Assembly (NCBI RefSeq): GCF_014145335.1
Contig: NZ_JACIVI010000001.1
Span: forward strand, 1,178,001-1,242,000
From: Aquariibacter albus
GTDB lineage: Bacteria; Pseudomonadota; Gammaproteobacteria; Burkholderiales; Burkholderiaceae_C
Length of the DNA stretch: 64,000 bases
Reading direction: 5' to 3'
In this document: one piece after another, positions 34,318 through 44,862 of the stretch
Numbering within the stretch: position 1 is the stretch's first letter
Layout: each line of letters starts with the position of its first letter
The notes under the pieces: generated by a model
Told to the model about the DNA's origin: nothing
Databases searched by the model: none
What the model saw: only the letters and a program-made list of their open reading frames with translations
Made by a program: the position numbers and the translations under genes

Positions 34318-35264
34318 GGCGTCCCCGGTGCCGCAGCCTGCAGGGCGGCGGCCTTGCGGCCCGACAGGCCTTCCACATAGGCGGCCAGCACGCGGATCTG
34401 GCTCGGCGTCAGGCGCTGGCCGAAGGCCGGCATCACGTTGTGCTTGCCTTCGGTGACCATGCGGGTGATGGCCGCCTCGCCCCAGCCGTGCAGCCAGACC
34501 TTGTCGTTCAGCCGCGGCGCACCCAGCATGGGATTGCCGTCGCCCTTCGCGCCGTGGCAGGCCGCGCAGGCGCCGAAGCGATCCCGGCCCAGCTGGGCGG
34601 CGATGTTGTTGTGCGCGCTGCCCGACAGGCTCAGCACATAGTGCGCGACCTGGCGGATCTCCTCGGGCCCGCCCACGGCGGCGGCCATCGGCGGCATCAT
34701 GCCCTGGCGGCCGGCGGTGATGGTCTCGACGATGCGCTCGTGCGCGCCGCCCCACAGCCAGTCGCCATCGGTCAGGTTCGGGAAGCCCTTGCTGCCGCGG
34801 CCGTCCGAGCCGTGGCACTGCGCGCAGTTCGAGAGGAAGAGGCGCTCGCCCAGCGCGCGGGCCGAGGGATCGTCGATCAGCTGCTCGGGCGATTTCGCAT
34901 CGAAGGCCGCGTAGATCGGCGCCACGCTCTGCTGCTCGGCCTGCTGCTCCTTGCGGTACTCGCCGGCCGAGGTCCAGCCCAGCGTGCCGCTGCGGCTGCC
35001 GAGGCCAGGGAAGAGCGTCAGGTAGGCGCCGGCGAAGATCACCGTCAGCACGAACAGGATCACCCACCAGCGCGGCAGCGGGTTGTTGAGCTCGCGCAGA
35101 TCCTCGTCCCACACATGGCCGGTGGTCGGATCCTCGCGGCCGTCGGGGCCGAGCACCACCGTGCGGCGGCTGGCCACGAAAAGCAGCACCAGGCAGGCCA
35201 GCAGGCCCACCACGGTCACGGCGGCGATGTAGACATGCCAGCCCTGGGTGAAGAAATCGCTCAT
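34314..35264 (-). CDS. ccoP: cbb3 oxidase diheme cytochrome c subunit III
   Basis: A 316-residue electron-entry subunit of the cbb3 oxidase. Two transmembrane helices are at residues 10-32 and 65-87, with the conserved RELNNPLPRWWVILF between them. Two heme c motifs follow: CAQCH (residues 147-151) and CAACH (residues 233-237), with axial Met candidates in GMMPPM and NVMPAFG. Its ATG overlaps the ccoQ stop and its stop overlaps the ccoG start, so translation is coupled along the operon. Confidence 0.96.
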   Translation of the reverse strand: MSDFFTQGWHVYIAAVTVVGLLACLVLLFVASRRTVVLGPDGREDPTTGHVWDEDLRELNNPLPRWWVILFVLTVIFAGAYLTLFPGLGSRSGTLGWTSAGEYRKEQQAEQQSVAPIYAAFDAKSPEQLIDDPSARALGERLFLSNCAQCHGSDGRGSKGFPNLTDGDWLWGGAHERIVETITAGRQGMMPPMAAAVGGPEEIRQVAHYVLSLSGSAHNNIAAQLGRDRFGACAACHGAKGDGNPMLGAPRLNDKVWLHGWGEAAITRMVTEGKHNVMPAFGQRLTPSQIRVLAAYVEGLSGRKAAALQAAAPGTP

Positions 35265-35449
35265 TGCACAGCTCCGGTGGGCAGGGCCGAGGGCTTCGAG
35301 ACGGCCGGCAGCGGCTCGTCCTCGAAGGGCAGGACCGCGGCCGCGGCATGGTCGGCCTGGGCGCTCTTGCGCCAGGCCTGCCAGACGATCCAGGCGAAGG
35401 CCAGGAAGGACAGCAGCGTCACCACGCTGCGCAGGGTGTTCACATCCAT
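35261..35449 (-). CDS. ccoQ: cbb3 oxidase small subunit CcoQ
   Basis: A 62-residue single-span protein in the usual ccoQ position between ccoO and ccoP. The span is about residues 8-25 (VVTLLSFLAFAWIVWQAW), followed by a basic stretch and an acidic, Pro-containing tail (PFEDEPLP). CcoQ stabilises the complex and is poorly conserved in sequence, so the call rests on position, topology and size. Confidence 0.85.
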   Translation of the reverse strand: MDVNTLRSVVTLLSFLAFAWIVWQAWRKSAQADHAAAAVLPFEDEPLPAVSKPSALPTGAVQ

Positions 35450-35468
35450 CGTGCTTCTCCCGCGGGGC

Positions 35469-36104
35469 TCACTTGACTGCGGTGCCGAGCACCTGCAGGT
35501 AGGCGATCAGCGCCTCGATCTCGGTCTTGCCCTTGACGGCCTCGGCGGCCCCGGCGATCTCGGCATCGCTGTAGGGCGCGCCCAGGGTGCGCAGGGCCTG
35601 CATGCGCGGCGCGACGGTTTCCGGCGCCACCGTCGCCGTGGCCAGCCAGGGATAGGCCGGCATGTTCGACTCGGGGACCAGGTCGCGCGGATTGTTCAGG
35701 TGGATGCGGTGCCACTCGTCCGAGTAGCGGCCGCCCACGCGGTGCAGGTCGGGGCCGGTGCGCTTGCTGCCCCACTGGAAGGGCCGGTCGTAGACGAACT
35801 CGCCGGCCTGCGAGTAGGGGCCGTAGCGCAGCACCTCGGCGCGGAAGGGCCGGATCATCTGCGAGTGGCAGTTGTAGCAACCCTCGCGCACATAGATGTC
35901 GCGGCCCAGCACCTGCAGCGCGGTGTAGGGCTTGAGGCCCTCGACCGGCTGGGTGGTGCTGCGCTGGAAGAACAGGGGAACGATCTCGACCAGGCCGCCG
36001 ACCGCCAGCACCAGCAGGGTCAGCACGACCATCAGGAAGCTGCTGGTCTCGATGCGCTCATGGCTGAAGGTCTTGACCGGGGTGTCGTGTTGCGTGTTGC
36101 TCAT
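35469..36104 (-). CDS. ccoO: cbb3 oxidase monoheme cytochrome c subunit II
   Basis: A 211-residue membrane-anchored cytochrome c. One transmembrane helix spans about residues 22-45, then [21 protein letters not shown] with the heme motif C76-x2-C79-H80 and [14 protein letters not shown] directly after it, which is the CcoO signature. The rest is periplasmic. It lies 15 bases after ccoN, which it accompanies as part of the conserved core of the oxidase. Confidence 0.96.
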   Translation of the reverse strand: MSNTQHDTPVKTFSHERIETSSFLMVVLTLLVLAVGGLVEIVPLFFQRSTTQPVEGLKPYTALQVLGRDIYVREGCYNCHSQMIRPFRAEVLRYGPYSQAGEFVYDRPFQWGSKRTGPDLHRVGGRYSDEWHRIHLNNPRDLVPESNMPAYPWLATATVAPETVAPRMQALRTLGAPYSDAEIAGAAEAVKGKTEIEALIAYLQVLGTAVK

Positions 36105-36119
36105 CGGATCCTCCAGGTC

Positions 36120-37571
36120 TCAGGCATGGGCTGCCTGCGGGGCGGCCGGCAGGGCGTTCACGGCGCCGGGCTCGCGGCCGGCGCGCACGGTCATCACCAC
36201 ATTCCAGGCCATCAGCAGCATGCCGCCGAGGTACATCAGGCCGCCCACCAGGCGCACCACGTAGAAGGGGAAGGTGGCCTTCACGCTCTCGACGAAGCTG
36301 TAGACCAGGGTGCCGTCGGCATGCACCGCACGCCACATCAGGCCCTGCATGACGCCGGCGATCCACATGGCCGCGATGTAGAGCACGATGCCCAGGGTCG
36401 CGATCCAGAAGTGCAGCTCGATGGCCCGCGTGCTGTACATGGCCTTGCGGCCGAACATGCGCGGGATCAGGTAGTACATCGAGCCCATGGTGATGAAGCC
36501 CACCCAGCCCAGCGCACCGCTGTGCACGTGGCCGATCGTCCAGTCGGTGTAGTGGCTCAGGGCGTTGACCGTCTTGATCGACATCATCGGACCCTCGAAG
36601 GTCGACATGCCGTAGAAGGACAGGCTGACGATCAGGAACTTCAGGATCGGGTCGTCGCGCAGCTTGTGCCAGGCCCCGCTGAGGGTCATGATCCCGTTGA
36701 TCATCCCGCCCCAGCTCGGCGCCAGCAGCACGAGGCTGAAGACCATGCCGATGCTCTGTGCCCAGTCGGGCAGCGCGGTGTAGTGCAGGTGGTGGGGGCC
36801 CGCCCACATGTAGGTGAAGATCAGCGCCCAGAAGTGCACGATCGACAGGCGGTAGCTGTAGACCGGGCGCTCGGCCTGCTTCGGGATGTAGTAATACATC
36901 ATCCCCAGGAAGCCCGCGGTCAGGAAGAAGCCGACCGCGTTATGGCCGTACCACCACTGCACCATCGCGTCCTGCACGCCGGCATAGGCCGAGTAGCTCT
37001 TCATGAAGCTCACCGGCAGCGCCGCGCTGTTGACCACGTGCAGCAGGGCCACCGCCAGGATGAAGGCGCCGAAGAACCAGTTCGCCACATAGATGTGGCG
37101 CACGCTGCGCTTGGCGATGGTGCCGAAGAAGACGATGGCGTAGGCCACCCAGACCCCGGTGATCAGCAGGTCGATCGGCCATTCCAGCTCGGCGTACTCC
37201 TTGCCGCTGGTGTAGCCCAGCGGCAGGCTGATCGCGGCACCGACGATGACCAGCTGCCAGCCCCAGAAGACCGCATCGGCCAGCCAGGGCGCGAACAGCC
37301 GCGTGCGGCTGGTGCGCTGCACCACGTGGAAGGAGGTGGCCATCAGCGCGCAGCCGCCGAAGGCGAAGATCACCGCATTGGTGTGCAGCGGACGCAGGCG
37401 GCCGTAGCTCAGCCAGGGGATGCCGAAGTTCAGCGCGGGCCAGGCCAGCTGGGCGGCGATGAAGACGCCCACCGCCATGCCGACCACGCCCCACAGCACG
37501 GTCGCCAGCGCGAACAGGCGCACCGGGCGATCGTCGTACACCGGCTCGGGGGCCGGCAGGGAGACACTCAT
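36120..37571 (-). CDS. ccoN: cbb3-type cytochrome c oxidase catalytic subunit I
   Basis: A 483-residue heme-copper oxidase subunit that reduces oxygen to water with very high affinity and pumps protons. About twelve membrane helices are visible, with histidine-bearing segments typical of Cco[46 protein letters not shown], and [20 protein letters not shown]. It is the first gene of ccoNOQPGH and has a perfect FNR box 57 bases upstream, so it should be induced at low oxygen. Confidence 0.96.
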   Translation of the reverse strand: MSVSLPAPEPVYDDRPVRLFALATVLWGVVGMAVGVFIAAQLAWPALNFGIPWLSYGRLRPLHTNAVIFAFGGCALMATSFHVVQRTSRTRLFAPWLADAVFWGWQLVIVGAAISLPLGYTSGKEYAELEWPIDLLITGVWVAYAIVFFGTIAKRSVRHIYVANWFFGAFILAVALLHVVNSAALPVSFMKSYSAYAGVQDAMVQWWYGHNAVGFFLTAGFLGMMYYYIPKQAERPVYSYRLSIVHFWALIFTYMWAGPHHLHYTALPDWAQSIGMVFSLVLLAPSWGGMINGIMTLSGAWHKLRDDPILKFLIVSLSFYGMSTFEGPMMSIKTVNALSHYTDWTIGHVHSGALGWVGFITMGSMYYLIPRMFGRKAMYSTRAIELHFWIATLGIVLYIAAMWIAGVMQGLMWRAVHADGTLVYSFVESVKATFPFYVVRLVGGLMYLGGMLLMAWNVVMTVRAGREPGAVNALPAAPQAAHA

Positions 37572-37627
37572 CTGACACTCCTACGAATCGGATGCACCGA
37601 TTGTTCGGAGGCCGGCCCGGGCGCGGC

Positions 37628-37641
37628 TTGATCCGGATCAA
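37628..37641 (-). promoter_or_regulatory. FNR box upstream of ccoN
   Basis: TTGATCCGGATCAA, a perfect match to TTGAT-N4-ATCAA and itself a perfect palindrome. It is centred about 63 bases before the ccoN start codon. The FNR protein encoded in this window has the matching recognition helix. It lies just after the ccoS stop, so the core operon has its own start site although ccoI and ccoS read into it. Confidence 0.9.
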
Positions 37642-37681
37642 GCTTGCTGCGGCCCCGTGGGCCGCGACCGACAAATGGGCC

Positions 37682-37897
37682 TCAGTCGCCGTCCTGATCC
37701 GGCGATCGGGCGGGGGGCTTCGCGGCCTCGGGCGCCCTGGCCGCGGCGGGCGCGGGCGGGTCGGGGGCCTCCATCAAGCGCAGGCCCTCGCGTTCCAGGT
37801 CGTCGAACTGGCCGCCGTGCAGCGCCCAGGCGAACAGCGCGATCAGGCCCAGCACCAGCAGCACGGACAGCGGCAGCAGCAGGTAGAGGATGTCCAT
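37682..37897 (-). CDS. ccoS: cbb3 oxidase assembly protein CcoS
   Basis: A 71-residue protein with one N-terminal membrane span (DILYLLLPLSVLLVLGLIALFAW) and the conserved GGQFDDLEREGLRLM, which is the CcoS hallmark. The tail is Ala/Pro-rich. CcoS is needed for insertion of the heme and copper cofactors into cbb3 oxidase. It follows ccoI by 24 bases. Confidence 0.93.
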   Translation of the reverse strand: MDILYLLLPLSVLLVLGLIALFAWALHGGQFDDLEREGLRLMEAPDPPAPAAARAPEAAKPPARSPDQDGD

Positions 37898-37921
37898 GGG
37901 GCTTCCGATCGGCGCCGCGGC

Positions 37922-40288
37922 TCAGCGCCCGGCGCGCAGCGCGTTGCCGACGACGAAGAGCGAGCTGAAGGCCATGCCCAGGCCCGCAGCCCAGGGCGCC
38001 AGCGTGCCGCTCATCGCCAGCGGCAGCGCCAGCAGGTTGTACAGCAGGGCCCAGACCAGGTTCTCGCGCACGATGGCCAGGGCCTTGCGCGCACGCTGAC
38101 GGGCCGCGGCGATCTCGGGCAGCCGGCTGCCGAGGACGACCAGGTCGGCCTGCTGCTGGCTCAGCGCCGCGCCGTGGCCCAGGGCCACCGAGACATCGGC
38201 CTGGGCCAGCACCGGGCCGTCGTTCAGGCCGTCGCCGACCATCAGCACCCGGTGGCCCTCGGCCTGCAGGTCCTGCAGGCGGGCCAGTTTGAGCTGCGGG
38301 GTGGCCGCCCCCTGCAGCCGCATGGCCGGGGCACCAGCCTCGCGCAGCCGCGCGCCGAAGGCCTGCACGGCGGCCGGGCGGTCGCCGCTGAGCAGTTCCA
38401 GGCCCAGGCCCTCGGCCTGCAGCGCGGCCAGCAAGGGCAGCGCGCCCTCGCGCAGCCGCTCGTCGAACTCGAAGACCATGGCCTGCTCGCCCTCGGCCAG
38501 GGGCTGCGGCGCCAGGAAGACCACCGGCCGGCCCTTCCATGGCCGCGCGCCGGCCGGGCGCGCCGGCTCGGCCAGGGCCTCGGCGCCCGGCCCCACCCAG
38601 GCGGCCGAGCCCAGGCGCCAGGACCGCCCCGCGGCATCGGTCGCGGCCAGGCCGGCACCGGGCTCGTCCACCCGGTCGCCCACGAAGAGCGGCTCGGCCA
38701 CGGCCGTCCCGGGCCCGCCGGCCTGGGCCAGGGCGCGTGAGAGGGGGTGGCTGGAGCCGGCCGCCAGCGCCAGCGCCCGGGCGATCCACGCCGCGCGCTC
38801 GGCCGGCGCGGCCGGGCCGCCGCGGACCTCGGCCAGCTGCAGCGGGTCCTCGCTCAGCGTGCCGGTCTTGTCGAAGCAGGCGGTGTCGATGCGGGCCAGC
38901 GCCTCGATCGCGTCCAGCCGCTGCACCAGCACGCCACGCCGCGCCAGGCCGCCGGCGGCCGCCAGCAAAGTGGCCGGCGCGGCCAGGGACAGGGCACAGG
39001 GGCAGGTGACGATGAGCACCGCCACCGCCACCGGCAGGGCCTGGGCCGGATCGATCTGCCGCCACACCGCCCAGGCGCCCGCCGCCAGCAGCAGCACGCC
39101 CAGCAGGAAGGGGCCGGCCCAGCGGTCGGCGGTGCGCGCCAGCGCGGGCCGGGCGCTGCGGGCGCGCTCCATCAGCTCGACGATCTGCGCGCGGCGGGTG
39201 TCGGCCCCCAGGGCCTGGACCTGCATCCAGACGGGCGCCGCCAGGTTCAGGCTGCCGGCCACCACGGCCTCGCCGGGGCCGCGCGGCACCGGGCGGGATT
39301 CGCCATTGAGCAAGGCCTCGTCGAAGCTGCTGCGGCCCTCGACCAGCCGGCCGTCGGCCGGCACGGCCTGGCCGGGCTGCAGGCGCAGCGTGTCGCCGAC
39401 GGCCAGGCGGGCGACGGCCACCGTCTCGATGCGGCCCTCGGCATCCCGGCGCTCGACGCTGTCGGGCAGCTCGCGCAGCAGGCTGTCCAGCGCGCGGGCC
39501 ACCCGCTCGCGGCCGCGCAGCTCCAGCCAGCGGCCGGCCAGCAGGAAGGCGACGAACATGGTCAGCGAATCGAACCAGACCTCGCCCCCCAGGTCGCCGC
39601 CGGGGCCGGGCGGGCCGGGCTCGAAGGTGGCCGCGGTCGAGGCCAGGAAGGCGATCAGCAGGCCCAGCGCCACCGGCAGGTCCATCACCACCTTGCCCTG
39701 GCGCAGGCCGCGCAGGGCGCTGGCGAAGAAGGGGCCGGCCGAGAACAGCATCACCGGCAGGCTCAGCACCCAGCCGCCCCAGCGCAGCAGCTGCTCCAGG
39801 TCGGGCGCCAGCTCGCCAGGCCCGCTGACGTAGCTGGGCGTGGCCACCATCATCACCTGCATCATGCAGAACCAGGCCACGAACAGCCGCCACAAGGCGC
39901 GGCGGCCCTCGCGGGCGCGGGCCTCCAGCGCCGCCTCGCTGCGGGCGGGGTGCGCGTCGTAGCCGGCGGCGCGCACGGCCTCGACCAGCTGCGAGGCCCG
40001 CAGCGCATCCGGCCGCCAGCAGACCTGGGCCCGCTCGGCGCTGCCCTGCACCTCGGCCCGCTCGACGCCGGGCAGGGCCCGCAGCGCCGCCTCGATCACG
40101 CCCGCGCAACCCGCGCAGTAGAGGCCCGAGAGGGCCAGGCGGGTCTCGGCGCGACGGCTGCCGTCGGGCGCATCGAACCAGCGCGTCGAGTCGGCCAGGC
40201 CGGCCTCGTCGTCCAGGGCGGCACGGGCCCGCGCATCGAGCGGCGGCGGACGGGGTCGATCGGACGGGGCGGGGACGGCGGACGGCAA
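37922..40288 (-). CDS. ccoI: Copper-transporting P1B-type ATPase of the cbb3 locus
   Basis: A 788-residue heavy-metal ATPase that delivers copper for cbb3 oxidase assembly. An N-terminal metal-binding HMA domain has YCAGCAGV (Cys58, Cys61). The membrane copper site is the CPC in VTCPCALSLA. The phosphorylated aspartate lies in CFDKTGTLSEDP, the HP motif in GSSHPLSRAL and the hinge in VGDGLNDGPVLAQADVSVALG. The first 45 residues are Pro/Arg-rich and variable, so the start might be slightly downstream. It is divergent from the DUF192 gene. Confidence 0.93.
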   Translation of the reverse strand: MPSAVPAPSDRPRPPPLDARARAALDDEAGLADSTRWFDAPDGSRRAETRLALSGLYCAGCAGVIEAALRALPGVERAEVQGSAERAQVCWRPDALRASQLVEAVRAAGYDAHPARSEAALEARAREGRRALWRLFVAWFCMMQVMMVATPSYVSGPGELAPDLEQLLRWGGWVLSLPVMLFSAGPFFASALRGLRQGKVVMDLPVALGLLIAFLASTAATFEPGPPGPGGDLGGEVWFDSLTMFVAFLLAGRWLELRGRERVARALDSLLRELPDSVERRDAEGRIETVAVARLAVGDTLRLQPGQAVPADGRLVEGRSSFDEALLNGESRPVPRGPGEAVVAGSLNLAAPVWMQVQALGADTRRAQIVELMERARSARPALARTADRWAGPFLLGVLLLAAGAWAVWRQIDPAQALPVAVAVLIVTCPCALSLAAPATLLAAAGGLARRGVLVQRLDAIEALARIDTACFDKTGTLSEDPLQLAEVRGGPAAPAERAAWIARALALAAGSSHPLSRALAQAGGPGTAVAEPLFVGDRVDEPGAGLAATDAAGRSWRLGSAAWVGPGAEALAEPARPAGARPWKGRPVVFLAPQPLAEGEQAMVFEFDERLREGALPLLAALQAEGLGLELLSGDRPAAVQAFGARLREAGAPAMRLQGAATPQLKLARLQDLQAEGHRVLMVGDGLNDGPVLAQADVSVALGHGAALSQQQADLVVLGSRLPEIAAARQRARKALAIVRENLVWALLYNLLALPLAMSGTLAPWAAGLGMAFSSLFVVGNALRAGR

Positions 40289-40372
40289 GGTGACAGGATT
40301 CTCGGGCGCGCGGCGCCAGGGAAGGCCGGCGCCGCTGCGCTACTCTAGAAGCTGCCTTCGAGGTTCACGCTG

Positions 40373-40849
40373 ATGCAGATCAAATTCCCGTTCCCCGCCG
40401 CAGGCCGCGGACTGGCCGCCGTGCTCATCGCGCTGCTGGCCCCGCTGGCGACCGCCCAGAGCCCGCAGCGCCTGCCGGTGGAAACGCTCAGCGCCGGCCT
40501 GCACCTGATCCAGGCCGAGATCGCCCAGACCCCGGCCCAGCGCGAGATCGGCCTGATGAACCGCCCCAGCATGCCGGCCCAGGCCGGCATGCTCTTCATC
40601 TTCGAGCGGCCCGGCACGCAGTGCTTCTGGATGAAGAACACCCTGCTGCCGCTGACCATCGCCTTCCTGCGCGACGACGGCAGCATCGTCAACACCGCCG
40701 ACATGCAGCCGCAGAGCCTGCAGGCCCACTGCTCGAAGGAGCCCGTGCGCCTGGCCCTGGAGATGAACCAGGGCTGGTTCGAGCGCAAGGGCCTGAAGCC
40801 CGGCGACCGCCTGCGCGGCAAGCCCTTCGCGGGCGCCGCCGCACGCTGA
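40373..40849 (+). CDS. DUF192 domain-containing exported protein
   Basis: A 158-residue protein with a signal peptide (GLAAVLIALLAPLATAQS). The DUF192 core is clear: QTPAQREIGLMNRPSMPAQAG, then FIFERPGTQCFWMKNTLLPL, and LEMNQGWFERKGLKPGDRL at the end. The family is periplasmic or extracellular with unknown activity. A TCTAGAAG stretch about 30 bases upstream may contain the -10 region. It is alone on its strand between ccoI and pepN. Confidence 0.88.
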   Translation: MQIKFPFPAAGRGLAAVLIALLAPLATAQSPQRLPVETLSAGLHLIQAEIAQTPAQREIGLMNRPSMPAQAGMLFIFERPGTQCFWMKNTLLPLTIAFLRDDGSIVNTADMQPQSLQAHCSKEPVRLALEMNQGWFERKGLKPGDRLRGKPFAGAAAR

Positions 40850-40963
40850 GCGGCCCCCCGGCTGCGGGCCGGCCGGCCTGCGACCGGCCACTACACTGAC
40901 CGGCGCGGCCGGCTCCTGCGCCGGCCGCGCGCCCCTGCCCCGGATCCCCAGCCCCCTCCCCCC

Positions 40964-43693
40964 ATGCGCGAAGGCACCGCCCCCCTGATCCGCCGCGAGG
41001 CCTACACCCCGCCGGCCTACCGCATCCCGGCCGTCGAGCTGGTCTTCGATCTGGACCCGGCCCGCACCGTGGTCCTGAGCCGGCTGAGCATCGAGCGCGA
41101 CGCCGCCGCAGCAGCGCAACCGCTGCGCCTGGTCGGCGAAGGCCTGAGCCTGGCCCGTGTGCTGGCCAATGGCCAGAGCGTCAGCTTCCGCGTCGACAAG
41201 GACGAGAGCGGCCGCGAGGAACTGGTGATCGAGCAGCCGCCCGAGGGCCGCTTCGTGCTGGAGATCAAGGTCGGTCTGGCGCCCGAGAAGAACACCGAGC
41301 TGCTCGGCCTCTACACCTCCGGCGGCGGCTTCTTCACCCAGTGCGAGGCCGAGGGCTTCCGCCGCATCAGCTACTTCCTCGACCGGCCCGACGTCATGTC
41401 GGTCTACACCGTCACGCTGCGCGCCGACAAGGCCCGCTACCCGGTGCTGCTGGCCAACGGCAACCTGCAGAGCCAGCGCGAGCTGGACGGCGGCCGCCAC
41501 GAGGCCGTCTGGCACGACCCGCATCCCAAGCCCAGCTACCTCTTCGCGCTGGTGGCCGCCGACCTGGTGGCGCGCGAGCAGCGCATCCGCAGCCGCGCCG
41601 GCAGCGAGCACCTGCTGCAGGTCTGGGTGCGCGCCGGCGACCTCGACAAGACCGAGCACGCGATGCGCTCGCTGATGGCCTCCATCGTCTGGGACGAGGC
41701 CCGCTTCGGCCTGCCGCTGGACCTGGAGCGCTTCATGATCGTCGCGGTCAGCGACTTCAACATGGGCGCGATGGAGAACAAGGGGCTGAACATCTTCAAC
41801 TCCAAGTTCGTGCTGGCCAGCCCGGCCACCGCGACGGACATCGACTACGACGGCATCGAAAGCGTCGTCGCCCACGAGTACTTCCACAACTGGACCGGCA
41901 ACCGCGTGACCTGCCGCGACTGGTTCCAGCTCTCGCTCAAGGAAGGCCTGACCGTCTTCCGCGACCAGCAGTTCAGCATGGACATGGCGGGCAGCCCCTC
42001 GGCCCGCGCGGTGCGCCGCATCGAGGACGTGCGCGCCCTGCGCCAGGCCCAGTTCCCCGAGGACGCCGGCCCCATGGCCCACCCGGTGCGGCCCGACGCC
42101 TACCAGGCCATCGACAACTTCTACACCGCCACCGTCTACGAGAAGGGCGCCGAGGTCGTGCGCATGATGCACACCCTCGTCGGCGAGGCCGGCTTCCGCG
42201 CCGGCATGGACCTCTACTTCCAGCGTCACGACGGCCAGGCCGTCACCTGCGACGACTTCGCCCAGGCGATCGCCGACGCCAACCCCGGCTCGGTGCTGGC
42301 GAAGCAGCTGGACACCTTCAAGCGCTGGTATGCCCAGGCCGGCACGCCGCGCCTGGAAGCGCGCAGCACCTGGGAGGCCGAAGCCGGCGCCTGGACGCTG
42401 ACGCTGCGCCAGCACGGCCTGCCCAGCCCGGGCCAGCCCGAGAAGCAACCCTGGCTGCTGCCGCTGCGCCTGGGCCTGCTCGACGCCGCCGGCCAGGCCC
42501 TGCCGCTGCAGCTCGACGGCGAAGACCCGGCCGGCGCTCCCACCGAGCGCGTGCTGGTGCTGGACGATGCCGAGGCCCACTTCCGCTTCGTCGGCCTGCC
42601 GGCCGGGCCGGCGGCGCCGGTGCCCTCGCTGCTGCGCGGCTTCTCGGCGCCGGTGCTGCTGGATGACGGGCTGGACGCCGCCCAGCGCCTGCTGCTCCTG
42701 CGCCACGACCCGGACGCCTTCAAGCGCTGGGAAGCCGGCCAGCAGCTGCTGCAGGCCGAACTGATGGCGCGCGTGCGCGCCGACGGCCCGGCCGCCACGC
42801 CCCTGTCGGCGGGTCTGGTGCAGGCCCTGGCGGCCGTGCTACGCGATGCCGGCCTGTCGCCCGCCTTCCGCGCCCTGGCCCTGAGCCTGCCCAGCGAAGG
42901 CCTGCTGGCCGATGCCCTGGCCGCCGAAGGCACGCCGCTGGACCCGCAGCGCGTGCACGCCGTGCGCGAATCGGCCCGCCAGCAGCTCGCGGCCGAGCTG
43001 GCCAGCGACTGGGCCGAGGCCTTCGAGGCCCATCCCGACCGCGGTGGCTACCGCCCCGACGCCGAAAGCATGGGCCGCCGTGCCCTGGCCAACCTGGCCC
43101 TGGCCATGCTGTGCCTGGACGCCACCCGCCGTGGCGACCCCGTCTGGCCCGGCCGCGCCTACCAGCGCGTCAAGGACGGCAAGCACATGAGCGAGCGCTT
43201 CGGCGCGCTCAGCGCCCTGGTTCACGCTCAGGCCGAGCTGGCCGGCCCGGCGCTGGAGCGCTTCCACGCCCTGTTCCGCGACGAGGCCCTGGTGATCGAC
43301 AAGTGGTTCGCGCTGCAGGCCGCTGCGCCCGAACCGCTCGGCGCCCAGGCCGGCAGCGTCTTCCAGCGCGTGCGCGCCCTGTGCCTGCATCCGGACTTCA
43401 CGCTCAAGAACCCCAACCGCGCGCGCAGCCTGCTGTTCAACCTGACCGTGCACAACCCGGCCGCCTTCCACCGCGCCGATGCCGCCGGCTACGTGCTGTG
43501 GGGCGAGAAGCTGGCCGAGATCGACGCCTTCAACCCCAAGCTGGCCGCCCGCTTCGCCCGCGCGATGGACCGCTGGCGCATCCTCGCCGAGCCCTACCGC
43601 AGCGCCGCGCTGGAAGCCCTGCAACGCGCGGCGGCCCGCAGCGAGGTCTCGGACGACCTGCGCGAGATCCTCGACCGCGCGCTGGCCGACTGA
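40964..43693 (+). CDS. pepN: Aminopeptidase N (M1 family)
   Basis: A 909-residue zinc aminopeptidase that removes N-terminal residues from peptides. The substrate-binding [15 protein letters not shown] and the zinc site [11 protein letters not shown], with the distal Glu in [13 protein letters not shown], are intact. The N-terminal beta-domain and a long helical C-terminal domain give the normal length for the E. coli-type enzyme. There is no signal peptide, so it is cytoplasmic or loosely exported as in relatives. The gene for fructose bisphosphatase follows after 35 bases and may share the transcript. Confidence 0.95.
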   Translation: MREGTAPLIRREAYTPPAYRIPAVELVFDLDPARTVVLSRLSIERDAAAAAQPLRLVGEGLSLARVLANGQSVSFRVDKDESGREELVIEQPPEGRFVLEIKVGLAPEKNTELLGLYTSGGGFFTQCEAEGFRRISYFLDRPDVMSVYTVTLRADKARYPVLLANGNLQSQRELDGGRHEAVWHDPHPKPSYLFALVAADLVAREQRIRSRAGSEHLLQVWVRAGDLDKTEHAMRSLMASIVWDEARFGLPLDLERFMIVAVSDFNMGAMENKGLNIFNSKFVLASPATATDIDYDGIESVVAHEYFHNWTGNRVTCRDWFQLSLKEGLTVFRDQQFSMDMAGSPSARAVRRIEDVRALRQAQFPEDAGPMAHPVRPDAYQAIDNFYTATVYEKGAEVVRMMHTLVGEAGFRAGMDLYFQRHDGQAVTCDDFAQAIADANPGSVLAKQLDTFKRWYAQAGTPRLEARSTWEAEAGAWTLTLRQHGLPSPGQPEKQPWLLPLRLGLLDAAGQALPLQLDGEDPAGAPTERVLVLDDAEAHFRFVGLPAGPAAPVPSLLRGFSAPVLLDDGLDAAQRLLLLRHDPDAFKRWEAGQQLLQAELMARVRADGPAATPLSAGLVQALAAVLRDAGLSPAFRALALSLPSEGLLADALAAEGTPLDPQRVHAVRESARQQLAAELASDWAEAFEAHPDRGGYRPDAESMGRRALANLALAMLCLDATRRGDPVWPGRAYQRVKDGKHMSERFGALSALVHAQAELAGPALERFHALFRDEALVIDKWFALQAAAPEPLGAQAGSVFQRVRALCLHPDFTLKNPNRARSLLFNLTVHNPAAFHRADAAGYVLWGEKLAEIDAFNPKLAARFARAMDRWRILAEPYRSAALEALQRAAARSEVSDDLREILDRALAD

Positions 43694-43728
43694 CCCCCCT
43701 CCCCCCTTCCACCCCCACCGGACGCCCC

Positions 43729-44748
43729 ATGAGTCGCCGCATCTCCCTCACCCAGTACCTCGTCGAGCAGCAGCGCGACCACGGCCGCATCAGCCCGCAG
43801 CTGCGCCTGCTGCTGGAGGTCGTCGCCCGCGCCTGCAAGAGCATCGCGATCAGCGTGAACAAGGGCGCGCTCGGCGGCGTGCTCGGCACCGCCGAGACCG
43901 AGAACGTGCAGGGCGAGGTGCAGAAGAAGCTCGACATCATCGCCAACGAGGTGCTGATCGAGGCCAATGAATGGGGCGGCGCGCTGGCCGCCATGGCCAG
44001 CGAGGAGATGGACGCCATCCACGTCGTGCCCAACCGCTACCCCCAGGGCGAATACCTGCTGCTCTTCGATCCGCTCGACGGCAGCAGCAACATCGACGTG
44101 AATGTGTCGATCGGCACCATCTTCTCCGTGCTGAAGAAGCCCGGCGAGCAGGCCGGCGTCAGCACCGAGGACTTCCTGCAGGCCGGCCGCGAGCAAGTGG
44201 CCGCCGGCTACTGCGTCTACGGCCCGCAGACCACGCTGGTGATCACCGTCGGCGCCGGCGTGGCCATGTTCACGCTTGACCGCGAGCAGGGCAGCTGGGT
44301 GCTCACCGAGGACCAGGTCCGCATCCCCGAGGACACCAAGGAGTTCTCGATCAACATGTCCAACGTGCGCCACTGGGATGCCCCGGTCAAGCGCTACATC
44401 GACGAGTGCCTGGCCGGCAAGGAAGGCCCGCGCGGCAAGGACTTCAACATGCGCTGGATCGCCTCCATGGTGGCCGACGTGCATCGCATCCTCAGCCGCG
44501 GCGGCATCTTCATGTACCCCTGGGACAAGCGCGAGCCGCACAAGGCCGGCAAGCTGCGCCTGATGTACGAGGCCAATCCCATGGGCTTCATCGTCGAGCA
44601 GGCCGGCGGCGCGGCCACCAACGGCCGCCAGCGCATCCTGGACATCGCCCCGGAGCAGCTGCACCAGCGCGTGGCCGTGGTGCTGGGCAGCAAGAACGAG
44701 GTGGAGCGCGTGACCGCGTACCACCTGGACGCCGCGCCCCAGGCCTGA
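43729..44748 (+). CDS. fbp: Class 1 fructose-1,6-bisphosphatase
   Basis: Gluconeogenic enzyme that hydrolyses fructose 1,6-bisphosphate. The 339-residue protein has [20 protein letters not shown], the magnesium site of the class 1 enzyme, plus [15 protein letters not shown] and [17 protein letters not shown] at the substrate pocket. The start at 43729 ([15 protein letters not shown]) is the normal one; the open frame upstream is a pepN shadow. A strong terminator follows. If the organism fixes CO2 it could also serve the Calvin cycle, but no other Calvin gene is near. Confidence 0.95.
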   Translation: MSRRISLTQYLVEQQRDHGRISPQLRLLLEVVARACKSIAISVNKGALGGVLGTAETENVQGEVQKKLDIIANEVLIEANEWGGALAAMASEEMDAIHVVPNRYPQGEYLLLFDPLDGSSNIDVNVSIGTIFSVLKKPGEQAGVSTEDFLQAGREQVAAGYCVYGPQTTLVITVGAGVAMFTLDREQGSWVLTEDQVRIPEDTKEFSINMSNVRHWDAPVKRYIDECLAGKEGPRGKDFNMRWIASMVADVHRILSRGGIFMYPWDKREPHKAGKLRLMYEANPMGFIVEQAGGAATNGRQRILDIAPEQLHQRVAVVLGSKNEVERVTAYHLDAAPQA

Positions 44749-44798
44749 GCCCGTCCCCACCCGGGCCCGGCGCCTTCAGCGACCGGACCCACCCTGCA

Positions 44799-44822
44799 CA
44801 AGGCGCCCCGCGGGGCGCCTTG
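44799..44822 (+). terminator. Terminator of fbp
   Basis: CAAGGCGCCCC (44799-44809) pairs perfectly with GGGGCGCCTTG (44812-44822) around a two-base centre, 50 bases after fbp; GTTTTC follows shortly. It is symmetrical and may also stop the convergent nucleotidase transcript. Confidence 0.75.
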
Positions 44823-44862
44823 CTCGTTTTCAGGGCTCAGTGCCTGAGCCCGGGGACCAGGC

